64,000 nucleotides of DNA from Spongilla lacustris. Lineage: Eukaryota; Porifera; Demospongiae; Spongillida; Spongillidae. Positions 12,190-24,406 of the stretch are shown here, piece by piece. The stretch spans positions 9,516,815 to 9,580,814 of the forward strand of contig OX442417.1 of the NCBI GenBank assembly GCA_949361645.1, read 5' to 3'. The first letter of the stretch is position 1. Each line of letters begins with the position of its first letter. The notes under the pieces were generated by a model that was not told where the DNA came from, made no database searches, and worked only from the letters and a program-made list of their open reading frames with translations. A program made the position numbers and the translations under genes.

Positions 12190-12378
12190 CAAATGCAAGA
12201 CAACTATTGGCCCCTCCCTCTCAAACCCAGGATAACTATTGCCCCTCCCCCTCACACCCAGGACAACTATTGCCCCACCCCCTCACATCCAGGACAACTA
12301 TTGCCCCTCCCCTCACACCCAGGACAACTATTGCCCCTCCCCCTCACACCCAGGACAACTATTGCCCCTCCACTCTCA
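12190..12378. repeat. minisatellite, ~35-bp unit
   Basis: Six imperfect copies of a unit reading roughly GGACAACTATTGCCCCTCCC plus CCTCACACCCA. Proline-rich frames over it are artefacts. Confidence 0.85.
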
Positions 12379-12479
12379 GGAGATATTGTACCAACCAACC
12401 CCAGCCCTTCTGCAGGCACAGGAAGAACAGATGTTTTTACCCCCGTAACTATAATGAAAAAAAGAACCTGGGAACGAGG

Positions 12480-12760
12480 CTACACACACACACCAACACA
12501 CACACACATACACACATATACACACACACACATACACACACATCTCACACACACACCAACACACACACACACGCACACACACAACACATACACACACACA
12601 ACACATACACGCACACACACACACACACACACACATAGTTATAATCATATACACCACATCTCCTAACCCTTAGAGGTCATGGAGTGTTTGTTGCTACATG
12701 TACATCTACTAGCTCAAGGATGCACATACATGTACAGCGTGTTTCACAGTCAAGGAAAAT
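12480..12760. repeat. CA microsatellite and partial copy of the 0.9-kb block
   Basis: A CA tract with ATA and CAA interruptions to ~12636, then ~120 bp matching the start of the 9851 and 13885 blocks. Confidence 0.85.
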
Positions 12761-12991
12761 TATTTATTAACATTTAAACAACACACACACACACACTCCT
12801 CCTTGCACAACACTTACACCTGCAGGGATCATCAAACAAACCCCAGGCTGGGAATATGATATTTTTTCCTGTGAAAGACACCAACAGAAACCTCCATGCA
12901 GAAAGATATGTATATGAGAAACCCGAGATAAAGAATAGAGCATAACCATGCACAACACTTACACCATGATGCAGGCAAAGCTGAATGACAT

Positions 12992-13080
<89 letters not shown>
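12992..13080. repeat. (CA)n microsatellite
   Basis: A pure CA tract of ~90 bp immediately before foldback element C1. Confidence 0.95.
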
Positions 13081-13082
<2 letters not shown>

Positions 13083-13128
13083 ACCCTCGTCCCCAGGCCC
13101 TGCCTTTATTAAAGCGGGTGTGAAAAAC

Positions 13129-13817
13129 GGGGCCTGGTATACACTGCCAGGGTACTAGTGTGCATGCATTAGTCATTACCTGAAAACCTGTATACTTTTG
13201 TAATTTTTATTTGTAAAACTTTCCTTACGCAATCTCATTCTCAGCGTGAACTCTTCCTTGTCCCAGACTGTCATACATGTAGAGTTTCATATGTCAACTT
13301 ACTACCCTTGCACCTTGGACCAAGTTCTTACCTCTACAATTGGTACGTGTAGGCTGGCAACCTCACGCCTACTTGCCATTTTTAGCCGAAGTTACAATGC
13401 TGACAACCTACTTGTACTCTTGTGGTGTGCACTCATTGGCAAAGGCCTTTTCCATCGATACCAGACTCCTTCTCGTCACCAAAGTTTGTTAGGGTACATG
13501 TAGTTCCAATGTGTGCACGCCATGAGGGTACAAGTAGGTTGTCAGCATTGTAATTTCGGCTAAAAATGGAAAGTAGGCGTGAGGTTGCCAGCCTACATGT
13601 ACCAATCGTAGAGGTAAGAACTTGGTCCAAAGAGCAAGGGTATTAAGCCAACATACAAAACTCTACACGTACGACAGTTTGGGACGAGGAAGAGTTTACG
13701 CTGAAAACGAGATGGTGTACGGAAAGTTTTACAACAACAAAAAAGTATACGATTACCTGGTTTTCAGGTAATGGCTAGCACATGTGCACTAGGACCATGG
13801 CAGTGTATACCAGGCCC
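13129..13817. mobile_element. foldback element C1 (complete copy)
   Basis: A ~690-bp near-palindrome. Left end GGGGCCTGGTATACACTGCC, right end GGCAGTGTATACCAGGCCC. The arms pair inward through CAGGTTTTCAGGTAAT and TTGGACCAAGTTCTTACCTC to a centre near 13470 (CAAAGGCCTTTTCCATCG). Related copies are at 24981-25698 and 9318-9700. No ORF with family similarity. Confidence 0.8.
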
Positions 13818-13884
13818 TGTTTTACCCCCGTAACTTTAAATAGGGTAATGAGACGAGGTTAGCACACACACACACACACACATA

Positions 13885-14815
13885 GTTATAATCATATACA
13901 CCACATCTCCTAACCCTTAGAGGTCATGGAGTGTTTGTTGCTACATGTACATCTACTAGCTCAAGGATGCACATACATGTACAGTGTGTTTCACATGTAC
14001 ATGTAGCTCAAAGATCAAGGGTGATGTGGATTATAGATTTGATCTTCTTACACTTTTTGTAATTTCCCTAATGAACATGATACACTTAAGATGGTGCTAG
14101 AGAAACAGTTCAAACTACTAAAAAGAAATAAATTATAACCTGGGACTGAACCTTCAAACATGAGTAGTGTATAACTCGCATATGTACAGGGAAACTATCC
14201 CTCCTCCCCCAACATAATACACATGTACATGTGTACATACATGTACAGGGTGTTTCACAATCAAGGAAAATTGTTTAATAAGCATTTCATTAACTGGTAC
14301 TGTAATTGAACAGCAAAAGAAGTCATGTTGGTGAAATAAACTTAATATAATCTTGAATGGTTATTTAATGTTAATAAAGTCTCAAAACTCCTATCAACTT
14401 AATTGTTAATAAATGTAAGATGGGTGGTTAGTTAAATATTGCAAACTGTATTTAATTAACTACTTCCATTGATATGTTATTCAAAATTGAAATCAATGTG
14501 CTTGATTTAGAAGGCATTGTTTCTTGATTTAGTGGTTAGCATTTATCAATAATTTCAGCCAGGTTGATATTATTAATATTGGAGCTTTTGGAAGCCTCTA
14601 AAATAGTATGCTTCAAATTAGGTGTCATCAAGATTGATTCACTCGTTAATTGTAATCCCTTTGATTTTGGTTAATTAATTTAAAATTAGTATTTATATTA
14701 CATCAACATTTAAGCCCGCGTTATTAGAGCATTTGGCAATGATTAACTGTTTGTGCTCAATTGTGAAACACCCTGTGTATATGCTCCAGTGTTGTATGTA
14801 AAGGAAGGCTTGGAA
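13885..14815. repeat. duplicated 0.9-kb AT-rich block, copy 2
   Basis: A copy of 9851-10790 with a few small indels. Both copies follow a CA tract next to a C-family foldback element, so element, microsatellite and block were duplicated together. Confidence 0.85.
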
Positions 14816-14984
14816 CAAGGGGTTCACTTGCTTTCCCCATCCGTCCCTGAAATATTGAAGGGGTTCATTTCACCTCCCTTGCCATACTATTCCCCCCACT
14901 CCTATAAAGGGACATGTGTGGTTGTAAGGGGTTAAAGGTAACTGTTCCTCATATGTGCACCCTACCACATGGTGGGGAGGAGGA

Positions 14985-15291
14985 TTGGGATATAGACAAC
15001 CCTCTAGGTCAGGCTAAGGGGATAAAGGTACCATTCCTCCCACTACCAGCATTTTGGGATGCTAACAGATGTCACTAAATCAATGTGGTGACATAGCTGT
15101 GGCATTGAACTTGTACATACATGTGCATGTAGATAATAGATACGTATGCAGTGATGTACATGTACTTAGTATAGTACATGTAGGTGATGATGTAAGTGCA
15201 CATAACAAAGATTCATATATATCCTTCATTAACACGAATGATGAATGGACAGGAGGGTATGTTGAGTGGAGGGAGGGTATGCTGAGTGGAG
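14985..15291. repeat. duplicated block with two minisatellite units; empty site of element B
   Basis: Equivalent to 7490-7800. At ~14985-15005 GGATTGGGATATAGACAACC runs uninterrupted where element B is inserted in the other copy. It ends in two GTATG(T/C)TGAGTGGAGG units. Confidence 0.8.
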
Positions 15292-15782
15292 GGGAGGCGG
15301 GTGGCTGGGGTACACACCCCCCCCCCCCCCCACCCCAAAACCTGTTATTAATTGTGACTTCTTACGGTACGCACCACGATACTGAACGCGTTAACGGCGC
15401 AACGACCCTTCCAAAAGTGGTAGGTGGAGTGATTGTTATAAATGTCCCAGCCCACAGGATGTAGTTAAATATTCCGATCTATATATACAACCTATTGTAC
15501 TTTGGAATATTTAACAATGGCGGATCGTTGAGCGCATACCGTATATCGATGGTTATGCTATTCAATACTACAGGAAAGTCTGGAAGCAAGTTATTTACTA
15601 TTCTGCCTGGTTTTAGCATGTTTCTATGCAATTATGCTATGTTTTGTGACATTACAGGTGCAAAATTTGCAAAGCACCTGGAGCTCCGCCCCAGACCCTG
15701 ATGGGGAGCTTACATACACCCTTGCTGGTGGTAGCCCCCCCCCCCCCCCCGCCCCCGCTCCTAAATCCTGGATCTGCCCCTG
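15292..15782. mobile_element. putative hAT-like non-autonomous insertion within the minisatellite
   Basis: About 490 bp of unrelated sequence splits the minisatellite. Its right end is CCTGGATCTGCCCCTG, the inverse of a CAGGGGCGGATCCAGG-type end seen several times in the window (36893, 59265, 62429). The left end is degenerate (GAGGCGGGTGGCTGGG). TGGAGGG lies on both sides but is ambiguous because it is part of the repeat. It carries two poly-C tracts and a GCTCCGCCCCAGACCC module. Confidence 0.45.
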
Positions 15783-15784
15783 TG

Positions 15785-16355
15785 GAGGGAAGGGTATGTT
15801 GAGTGGAGGGGAGGGTATGTTAAGTGGAGGGGAGGGTATGTTGAGTGGAGGGGAGGGTATGTTGAGTGGAGGGGAGGGTATGTTGAGTGGAGGGAGGGTA
15901 TGTTGAGTGGAGGCGAGGGTATGTAGAGTGGAGGCGAGGGTATGTTGAGTGGAGGGGAGGGTATGTTAAGTGGAGGGGATGGTATGTTGAGTGGAGGGGA
16001 GGGTATGTTGAGTGGAGGGGAGGGTATGTTGAGTGGAGGAAGGGTATGTTGAGTGGAGGGGAGGGTATGTTGAGTGGAGGGTATGTTGAGTGGAGGGGAG
16101 GGTATGTTAAGTGGAGGGGAGGGTATGTTGAGTGGAGGGGAGGGTATGTTGAGTGGAGGGGTGGGTATGTTGAGTGGAGGGGAGGGTACGTTGAGTGGAG
16201 GGGAGGGTATGTTGAGTGGAGGGGAGGGTATGTTAAGTGGAGGGGAGGGTATGTTGAGTGGAGGGGAGGGTATGTTGAGTGGAGGGAAGGGTATGTTGAG
16301 TGGAGGGGAGGGTATGTTGAGTGGAGGGGAGGGTATGTTGAGTGGAGGGGAGGGG
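15785..16355. repeat. minisatellite array 3 (~21-bp unit)
   Basis: About 27 imperfect units of GTATGTTGAGTGGAGGGGAGG. Variant units (GTATGTTAAG, GGCGAGG, short AGGAAGG) occur in an order resembling array 1, consistent with segmental duplication. Confidence 0.95.
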
Positions 16356-16530
16356 TATTTGTACCATATCAGTGGGATCCCTTAATGACATAACAGTCCC
16401 AAGTCTGATTAGTGACAACATCAAACACTACACAAACCTAAAAGTAAAACAGTTGGATGTTATAAGAACTTGAATATGCATGCTGTCTATCCTTGCACAA
16501 AACACACATACATGTACACAAACACACACA

Positions 16531-16614
<84 letters not shown>

Positions 16615-16710
16615 ATTACTAGGGCTCTACATTCGTGAATGTCTGATCATGAACAGTACAATTAGACCGCACAATAACTGGTTATTACATTACACAGCAT
16701 AAGTCCATTT

Positions 16711-16748
<38 letters not shown>

Positions 16749-16836
16749 TACTAGGGTTCCACATTCGTGAATGTCTGATCATGAACAGTACAATTAGACC
16801 GCACAATAACTGGTTATTACATTACACAGCATATCA

Positions 16837-16866
<30 letters not shown>
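16356..16866. repeat. shared array flank, CA tracts, doubled TGTCTGATCATG module
   Basis: As at 1491-1815, but the module GAATGTCTGATCATGAACAG with the following ~100 bp occurs twice, each followed by a CA tract. Confidence 0.85.
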
Positions 16867-16867
<1 letters not shown>

Positions 16868-16868
16868 A

Positions 16869-18605
16869 CAGTGGAGAACATGGTAGTTGGACAAATAATT
16901 TTTTCTCATAAACTTTTACTTTCGAATGGAGTATCTCAGTAGCCTTACATCTTTATTATAATCTAATTGCACATATCTGAGCCTATACCACTTGGCCATA
17001 TAAGCTTGAAAAAGAAATAGGTCACATGACTTCTAAGGCTTGTTAATTAATTATATAGTGACTCCTCTCCAAAACAATTTGTTTGTCGGGCTTCTCCACG
17101 CACATTGAACGGATCCCAACGAAATTGGGTTTGTAACTAAAGGACCTACGTACGCAAGTTTTCAGTCTTACGCATCTAACATCGGACTAAACCAACTGCC
17201 GTTATTCACAAAAAAGCGCCATTGTAGGGCCTAATTTGTTAAGATCGACGTTTTCCCATGCGCTTTTGATAGCTTGCAGGAATTTCAGGTTAAATCTTAC
17301 GATGGGCATTCTATCGATTTAGCTACGGTATGAGCTCATTGCGATAAAACCACCGTACAAAACATGTTTAGAAACATCAGTGGCTTGGTAGTGTTGCCAT
17401 TTTGAATAATTTCGATTAATTATACTATGAATATAATTTCAAACACTGCGTGGGTCCGGTTATTTCTGGTTATTCCAATGGCTGAGGGCGTTGCCTGTGT
17501 TGATGGAAACGGTTCTTTTGATATCCAAACCGACGAAGCTGCACCTCCACGATCATGCCCTTTGCATGCGATACCATTTCTCCATAACAAATTGGATTGC
17601 GTCATGATCAGCTGTGCACATTGGCCACACTCTGCCAAACACTAGAGTACGAGTCGATCTTCAAGACGAGCTAGCAAGGCTGCTGTATCGACATGGACAG
17701 AGCTTAAAAAGCGACCGGAAGTCAGTCTCCACACCAAATCACCAACTGACGCGATTGTTGAAGCACTCAGACTCTGGGATATTCCAGGTACGTACCTGGA
17801 ATTTCCCAGAGTGCTTCAACAATCGCTTCGGGTACTTTCTATGTGGAGACTGAGTTCCGGTCGCTTTTTAAGCTCTGTCCATGTCAATACAGCAGCCTTG
17901 CTAGCCCGTCTTGAAGATCGACTCGTACTCGCCTGTCGGTAGGTGCAGCTTCGTCGGTTTGGTTATCAAAAGAACCCGCTAAACCGTTTCCATCAACACA
18001 GGCTACGCCCTCAGCCATTGGAATAACCAGAAATAACCGGACCGACGCAGTGTTTGAAATTATATTCATAGTATAATTCAAAATGGCGACACTACCAAGC
18101 CACTGATGTTTCAAAACATGTTTTGTACGGTAGTTTTATCGCAATGAGCTCATACCGTCGCTAAATCGATAGAATGCCCATCGTACAATTTAATCTGAAA
18201 TTTCTGCAAGCTATCAAAAGCGCATGGGAAAACATCGATCTGAACGCTTGAGGCCCTACAATGGTGCCTTTTTGTGAATAACGGCACAACGGTTAGTCCG
18301 ATGTTAGATGCGTAAGACTGAAAACTTGCGTACGTAGGTCCTTTAGTTACAAACCCAATTTCGTTGAAATCCGTTCAATGTGCGTGGAGAAACCCGACGA
18401 ACAAATTGTTTTGGAGGAGACACTAAATAATTAATTAACGAGCCTTAGAAGTCATGTGACCTATTTCTTTTTCAAGCTTATATGGCCAAGTGGTATAGGC
18501 TCAGATATGTGCAATTAATAAAGATGTAAGGCTACTGAGATACTCCATTCGAAAGTAAAAGTTTATGAGAAAAAATTATTTGTCCAACTACCATGTTCTC
18601 CACTG
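16869..18605. mobile_element. large foldback element E, CAGTGGAGA ends, TA target
   Basis: A 1.74-kb near-palindrome. Left end CAGTGGAGAACATGGTAGTT, right end the exact inverse, flanked by TA on both sides. The arms pair over ~850 bp to a centre GGTACGTACC at ~17790. An ~80-bp gap (17555-17640) is present in only one arm. Short open frames (17420-17853) read opposite strands of the paired arms and show no known domain. Same family as 6039-7486. Confidence 0.87.
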
Positions 18606-18779
18606 TACACAACAAAGCCCCCTGTTTGTATTTTGTTTGTGGCAATGTGATTATAGTGCAGTGTGTAATATGTGTGTGTATGTGCATGTCATATTAGGAC
18701 TTACTAACCAACCAATTCATTAAAATAGACTCTTAAATTTACATGCACTCTAATTAATGGATAGTTGAACAATTCAATC

Positions 18780-19005
18780 GTCTGTAGTAGTCATTTTCCA
18801 TACTTGTGTACTCGAGGTAAGTCTTTACAAAAGAAATACAATCTAAACAATACACACAGCCATTTATATTGCCAGTGAAGGTAACAAATGACATATTGGA
18901 AAACACATGTACACAACTGCACTAGCTCATATTGGCTCTCAGCTTGTACCCATTTTACTCTTGAACCATACAGTAGCTTGTACACATGACAAACCAGGTC
19001 ACTAT
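18780..19005. repeat. duplicated block, copy 2
   Basis: Copy of 4310-4540. Confidence 0.8.
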
Positions 19006-20902
19006 ATATACACACACACGACATTCATAATCAGGTCAAATCCTGTATGAGAGTTACCAACGTAACTCCATAACACAGTGTTATAGAGTAGTCTATCACA
19101 CACATTTGCACAAGGACAACTAATGTATGCAAAGGAAGGCTTGCTACAAATTGTCTAGCATGAAAACATGCCTTGACTAGGAATAAACCTCAGCACACAT
19201 GGTGTGATTGGTACAGTTTTAGCCACACCAACTATTGGTACCGAAATGGGCATGTCTAACTATGTGGGAGTGACTTTAACGTCTCATATTGCTTTAAATA
19301 ATTTTAAAACCTCATTGCTGCAATCTGCCTAGGGTCGGACCTAAGCATTCAATAATGTATGATTTGGTGCTAGCTGTCATGTGATCATTTGAGGTTGCAT
19401 GGTTTAGGACAATGTCAATATACTGCCACGTGTGGGTGGTGAACAGTTCAGTAAAGCTTCAGAATACTAAGTCATTACTAGTTATCATTTGCTAGAGTAT
19501 AAAATTCCTAGTGGTTATCCGGACTGAGCATTGAGGCATGTCACCCACCTCCACCAACTACTGCTGTAACTTGTATGTATAAACAATATGGCTACTATTA
19601 TAAAGGCAACTGATTGTTTGCGTAGCTTTTTCCAATCGGCAAAACTTTTACTTCTGGGGCTCCACTCCAGACTACAGTGGGGGAGCTTACAGCACTCACC
19701 CATACCCACTAGTGGGGTGAGAGGGGTGCCTCCCTCCTGCTACATTGTATGGCCACACCAACTTTGGACCAAGTGCTCTGGGCCTGTCATGTATGCCAAA
19801 AGTGTGTAGATACAGAAGGGGGAGAGGCATGCCCAATACAAACAGCTATCTAGGATGAAAAACGTTCATCCCCACAATCATGATTTTCTAACACAACTAT
19901 AAGCACAAGTGGGCAAATTTATATGCCAATCTAAGTAGCAAAGTAATGGTAGGGTTGTGCTTTTGGTTCTTGGCAGGGCCAGCTGTAAGTGGCAGCTGGT
20001 AGCATACATGTAGGTGTGAAAGCAGCTGGAGACTGTAGATCAGTCTAAGCATTGATGCACAACACAACACTTGCTAAGAACCAGTAATGTTATTTCATTT
20101 GGTCATTCTCTGTCTGATGCCAAATGGTAGCATTGTTTGTGTCTTATCACAAGAGCACTGAGAGCAGGTGATCCCTGGGCATAGAGAAGGCTACACTAAT
20201 GTGTTCAGGGGGGGTGCAAACGGTGCAACCCACAGGATGCAAGATTAGCTTGGCAGGCAATGAATATTATTCACTTGATTACTTATTGCAGTGCAATCTA
20301 CATATATTAATCAGAGCTGCCAGCTGTGTGCATGTTGTGTGCATGTATCTAGAGCACTGGTGCAGGATCAAATACGGTAATGACCAATAAAATGTCACAG
20401 TGAGGTCTTAACACTGTGAACAGGAAAGGAAATTAAATGAGTCAGCTATTCTATTCAGCAACATCTTCCACAAAGTACAGTTGACATCATACATCTATGT
20501 ATGAGCCCTGGGCACAGAGAAGGCTGCAGATGTTGTACAGTTTGCAGAATGTGTTCTATATTGTATGTGGCTGGGCTTTGCTAGTTTGAGGTTTTACCCC
20601 CAACATGCATGTATGGGTTTTACTCCCAACATGCATGTATGGAGGATTTGTTTTCAGCTATAGGTTTTACCACAGGGGTTTTCCCATATGGAGATGTGGG
20701 CTCATCTATTATGTTTGAGCCCCCTGCCCAGCCTTGTGTGTTGTGTGTTGTTTGTGGCATTGTGATAAATGATGCCATGGACACATGTATGTGGTAGCAG
20801 TGTGGGTGTGTATAAGTGAGTGTGTTCAGCCTGGTCAGGTGCAACTGTTAATATGTGTGCATTGTACCCACCATGTTGTCTAAACTATTGCACGCACTGC
20901 AG
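19006..20902. other. no recognisable exon; scattered repeat fragments
   Basis: Contains a fragment (19655-19745) of the module seen at 15690, 21405, 22240 and 63275 (GGGGCTCC...CCAGAC... GGGGGAGCTTACA). 19790-19850 resembles 11320-11370. No supported gene. Confidence 0.4.
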
Positions 20903-21004
20903 TATTGTGATACTCCATTACACCAAGCAGCAAGTGGAGGTCATGCTACTTGTGTGGAATGCCTCCTTCCCACTCCTGGTATTGATGTGAACATTAAGGA
21001 TAAG
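20903..21004 (+). CDS. ankyrin-repeat exon (isolated)
   Basis: A 102-bp open exon after the acceptor GCACTGCAG and before the donor GTCAGT, phase 0-0, 34 codons. The peptide YCDTPLHQAASGGHATCVEC then LLPTPGIDVNIKDK matches one ankyrin repeat (TPLHxAAxxGHxxxVxxLL...D.N.KD). Ankyrin repeats are protein-interaction modules; a single repeat cannot say more. It is on the plus strand inside the large NLR intron, with no partner exon recognised, so it is either part of a nested gene or a stranded exon. A foldback element begins 43 bp after the donor. Confidence 0.65.
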
Positions 21005-21047
21005 GTCAGTTGCAGTATTCTATATGTACATATGTACAATGTATGTA

Positions 21048-22593
21048 CTGTCACGCAAAAATTGTACCGGGCGAAAATTGTACCGGCCTGTACACTTTTC
21101 GCAACTAAAATTGTACCGCCCGGTACAATTTTAGTTGCGAAAAGTGTACCGGCCTTGCCAAAAGTGTACCGGGTAGTGAGAAAGTACCGTTAGCTTTAAG
21201 AAGTAAGTTGTCGGTTAGACCTGGCGAAGGGATATTTGGTGTCCTGGCTGAATTGCGTATATCTATACAGACGTGTAGTAGGACAAACTGGGGAGGGGGG
21301 GGGGGAAGGACTAAATGGATGGAGGATGCATAGGGGGCGGATCCCCCTCTTGCGACAGCTAGGGGGTGTGGGAGAGCTTTGTATAAGCTCCCCCACCGGA
21401 GTCTGGGGCGGAGCCCAAATATCCCAGGATAATGGTTATTATTTTTATCCTCACGTATGTAGTACATACATGTACATGTATGTATAGGTTCTGGACGGTA
21501 CTGTACCATGCAATGTGTGCTTCGTGTACAGTACTACAACCCTTGTACATAAAATTAAAAGGGTACCCAAAAAAACTAGAGGAGGGGGCTCTTGCCTACG
21601 GGCCTGCTATTAGTGCTAAGCTTTTTTACTGATATAAGGTTTTCATGGAACTTGTCTAGAATCTGCGCCATCCGCCTTTCTCGATCGATTTCTAAAGGTA
21701 AGCCACTGCATGGTGTCGTCTGGATTCATTTCCTCGTCTAACAGCATCTGGGAATGTGGGGAAAGAATTTGGGTTTCTGGGTATGGGCATGGTTGGGTTA
21801 CACCAATGATGTGGTACAGTTTGTGTAGCTTTCATTTTGTGGTGATATACGTCCATTTACTTATTCTTTTATAGTTTTTGTTTGGAATAAGTATATAGTT
21901 TCTGAAGGGTCCATGTATATTTCTGGTATGTTGGTAGACCGCATCTGGGTTGTTTGGCACGCTTTGTTTCTGGCCGTTTCTTTACCGATTTGCATGGGTG
22001 CAGACATGCTTATATCAGTTAAAAAGCTTAGCACCAATTGCAGGCCCGTAGGCAAGGGCCGCCTACCCCAGTTTTTTGGGTACCCCTTTTAATTTTATGT
22101 ACAAGGGTTGTAGTACTGACTCGCTCTGTACACAAAGCACATTGGTACAGTACCGTCCAGAACCTATACATACATGTACATGTATGTAGTACATACGTGA
22201 GGATAAAAATAATAACCATTATCCTGGGGTATTGCATGGGGCTCCGCCCCAGACTCCGGTGGGGGAGCTTACAACGCTCTCCCCATACCCCCTAGCTATC
22301 GCAAGAGGGGATCCGCCCCCTTTGTACCCTCCCATCCACTTAGTCCCCCCCCCCCCCCCCCCTCCCCAGTTTGTCCTACTACACGCCTGTATAGATATAC
22401 GCAATTCAGCTAGGACATCAAATATCCCTTCGCCAGGTCTAACCGACAACGTACTTCTTAAAGCTAACGGTACTTTCTCACTACCCGGTACACTTTTGGC
22501 AAGGCCGGTACACTTTTCGCAACTAAAATTGTACCGGGCAGTACAATTTTGGTTGCGAAAAGTGTACCGGCCGGTACAATTTTTGCGTGACAG
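21048..22593. mobile_element. large foldback element F with captured loop
   Basis: Left end CTGTCACGCAAAAATTGTAC and right end GTACAATTTTTGCGTGACAG, flanked by TA. The terminal ~120 bp hold stacked GTACCGGC/CAAAATTGTACCG motifs that are themselves palindromic. Arms of ~580 bp (21048-21630 and 22020-22593) enclose a ~390-bp loop. The minus strand of the loop has open stretches (21861-22055; and one around 21640-21745 containing DEEMNPDDTMQWLTF) without a recognised family. No transposase recognised. Confidence 0.85.
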
Positions 22594-23065
22594 TACCTTA
22601 GGATGTACATAACATATGCAAATAATTGTGAATGTATACAGGGTCTTTGCCAAAGAACGCAATGCTTTTATATCACTATAACTTAGGATTGAAATTATTT
22701 AACTGCTTGATTTCTTTAACCTGTGTTGCAGAACTTAAGCAAATACTAATAATCCAATTTTATTGTAAGCGGTTAAGTAATTGTATCAAAGCCCTCATAA
22801 ATCAAAGCCCTCTATTATCAACATTATTCAAGATTATGGTTAGAGATACTTGATTTTAATAACTACTAATAAGTAACGCAGGATCTTAGTATGCAGAGGA
22901 ACAGCACTGATTTCAAGTTACTGAGTTCAATAGTAAGTTATTAACATTTAAAACCGTAATTTGCTTTAAAGTTATTATGATTGAAGCAGTTATGGTGTAA
23001 CTAATTTTAATAACTATCACTAATTACTCCATGATTAAATGAACTAAAAACACAATTTGATTGTG
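22594..23065. other. no recognisable gene
   Basis: AT-rich sequence. GTCTTTGCCAAAGAACGCAA resembles 24784 and 26215 (ACAAATGAACGCAACGCTTTT), weak traces of a dispersed repeat. Confidence 0.4.
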
Positions 23066-24406
23066 TAGAGTGCTCCCGGGTCTCGTGGCGAAGGGGGTAT
23101 TGTGGCGAGATCTAATCAGATTTTCAATTAACGGTCGTTTCTTATGCTATTAAGCTATTCTGACAACTCTAGACTGTAGGTGCATGATTAGGCAATAGGA
23201 TTATAAAATGGTTCAATTTTCACCAGGCATCGTATTCGCAAGTTACGGGTGCTAAACACTAACCTTTACTGCGCGTCGATACAAAAATTAACTTTTGTTT
23301 CATTTCTTCTAACATCGCTAGAGTGCTTTATTCCCCTTGGCCTACGGGTTAGTTCCGAAACATGCTGTCCTAACATTATACGTTACGAAACCACAGCATT
23401 GCCGTTCATGATATGTGCATAGTTGTTAAAGGTCACTGTTATCTTTCAGTTGCGATAACGGTACCGGCTTGAATTATGCCTCAACTGAGGCGCATAACTT
23501 GCTTCATTCTACTTCTTGTATTGCTATGAAGCTTGCCTAACTGCGTGCGAGCTAAATATAGTAAATTGGTCCTTAGTTGTTAACATTTCGCATGAACTCT
23601 TCAACGTTTTATGTAAAACTACTTAACGGTATTGAATTAAATTCACAACAAACCACAAGGTCAGATGCATGTTATGGATTGATACATGTAATGGCGTTGC
23701 GCTATACGTTCGAAGCAATTGTAAACGCTAGTTCTAGCGCAGAATGATTGCAATAGCTTCTATATAAAATACGATGAAACCCGAGCTCATGATGATGCAT
23801 GGATAGAGACACTGCTGCTTTTTTGGCTCAAGGATCGCGAGCTAAGCATCTTTAGAAGTGTACCAAAGTTTTAGCTGACGCCAGTGATGTTGCGTTATAC
23901 ACATTGTGTCTAACTGCATGCCCCTCCGCGCCCACAAAAAACGGCTCGTATTTAAACGAGCGTATCGTCGTAACCATTTAATGCTAGTGCTTACCTGTTT
24001 CAGCATTTCTGAAAAGAAATGGTGCTCTTACAAGAATTTGATGAACGGCGCGCAGCAGCATTCGAGATTACAACAATACGCTCGTTCAAACACGACCCAT
24101 ATATTTTTTTGGTGGGGGCAGAGGGGGTAGATCCAATTGACCTTTTATTGTTGGCTGCTTGTATATACAATAAGTCTTGGTTGCGGGAATATTCGCCACA
24201 AGAGGCGGATTATTGCAATATGGCATTCGATCGGCATTTTCTTTCCAGTATTAAACTAATGCAAGACTTTACTACTTTGAACATGCCATACGCTTCGACT
24301 GTGATACGGCGTCATGGTGTGTAAATGTTATAATTTTAACACAAACAGTTGAACGCATATAACCAGGAATACGTCAAAATTCGCCTTAATATGCGGGAGC
24401 ACTCTA
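23066..24406. mobile_element. DNA-transposon-like element G with 13-bp TIRs
   Basis: TAGAGTGCTCCCG at the left and CGGGAGCACTCTA at the right, with TA outermost. The interior holds an unrecognised 101-codon frame (24019-24324, plus). It also holds a ~200-bp internal palindrome (23925-24120: GAGCGTATCGTCGTAACC against AATACGCTCG) that recurs near 62660-62830. Probably non-autonomous. Confidence 0.55.

Noticed and set aside
17420..18114. A conserved pair of proteins encoded on opposite strands in element E
   Set aside because: The two frames are the same sequence read from the two inverted arms, so similarity is automatic.
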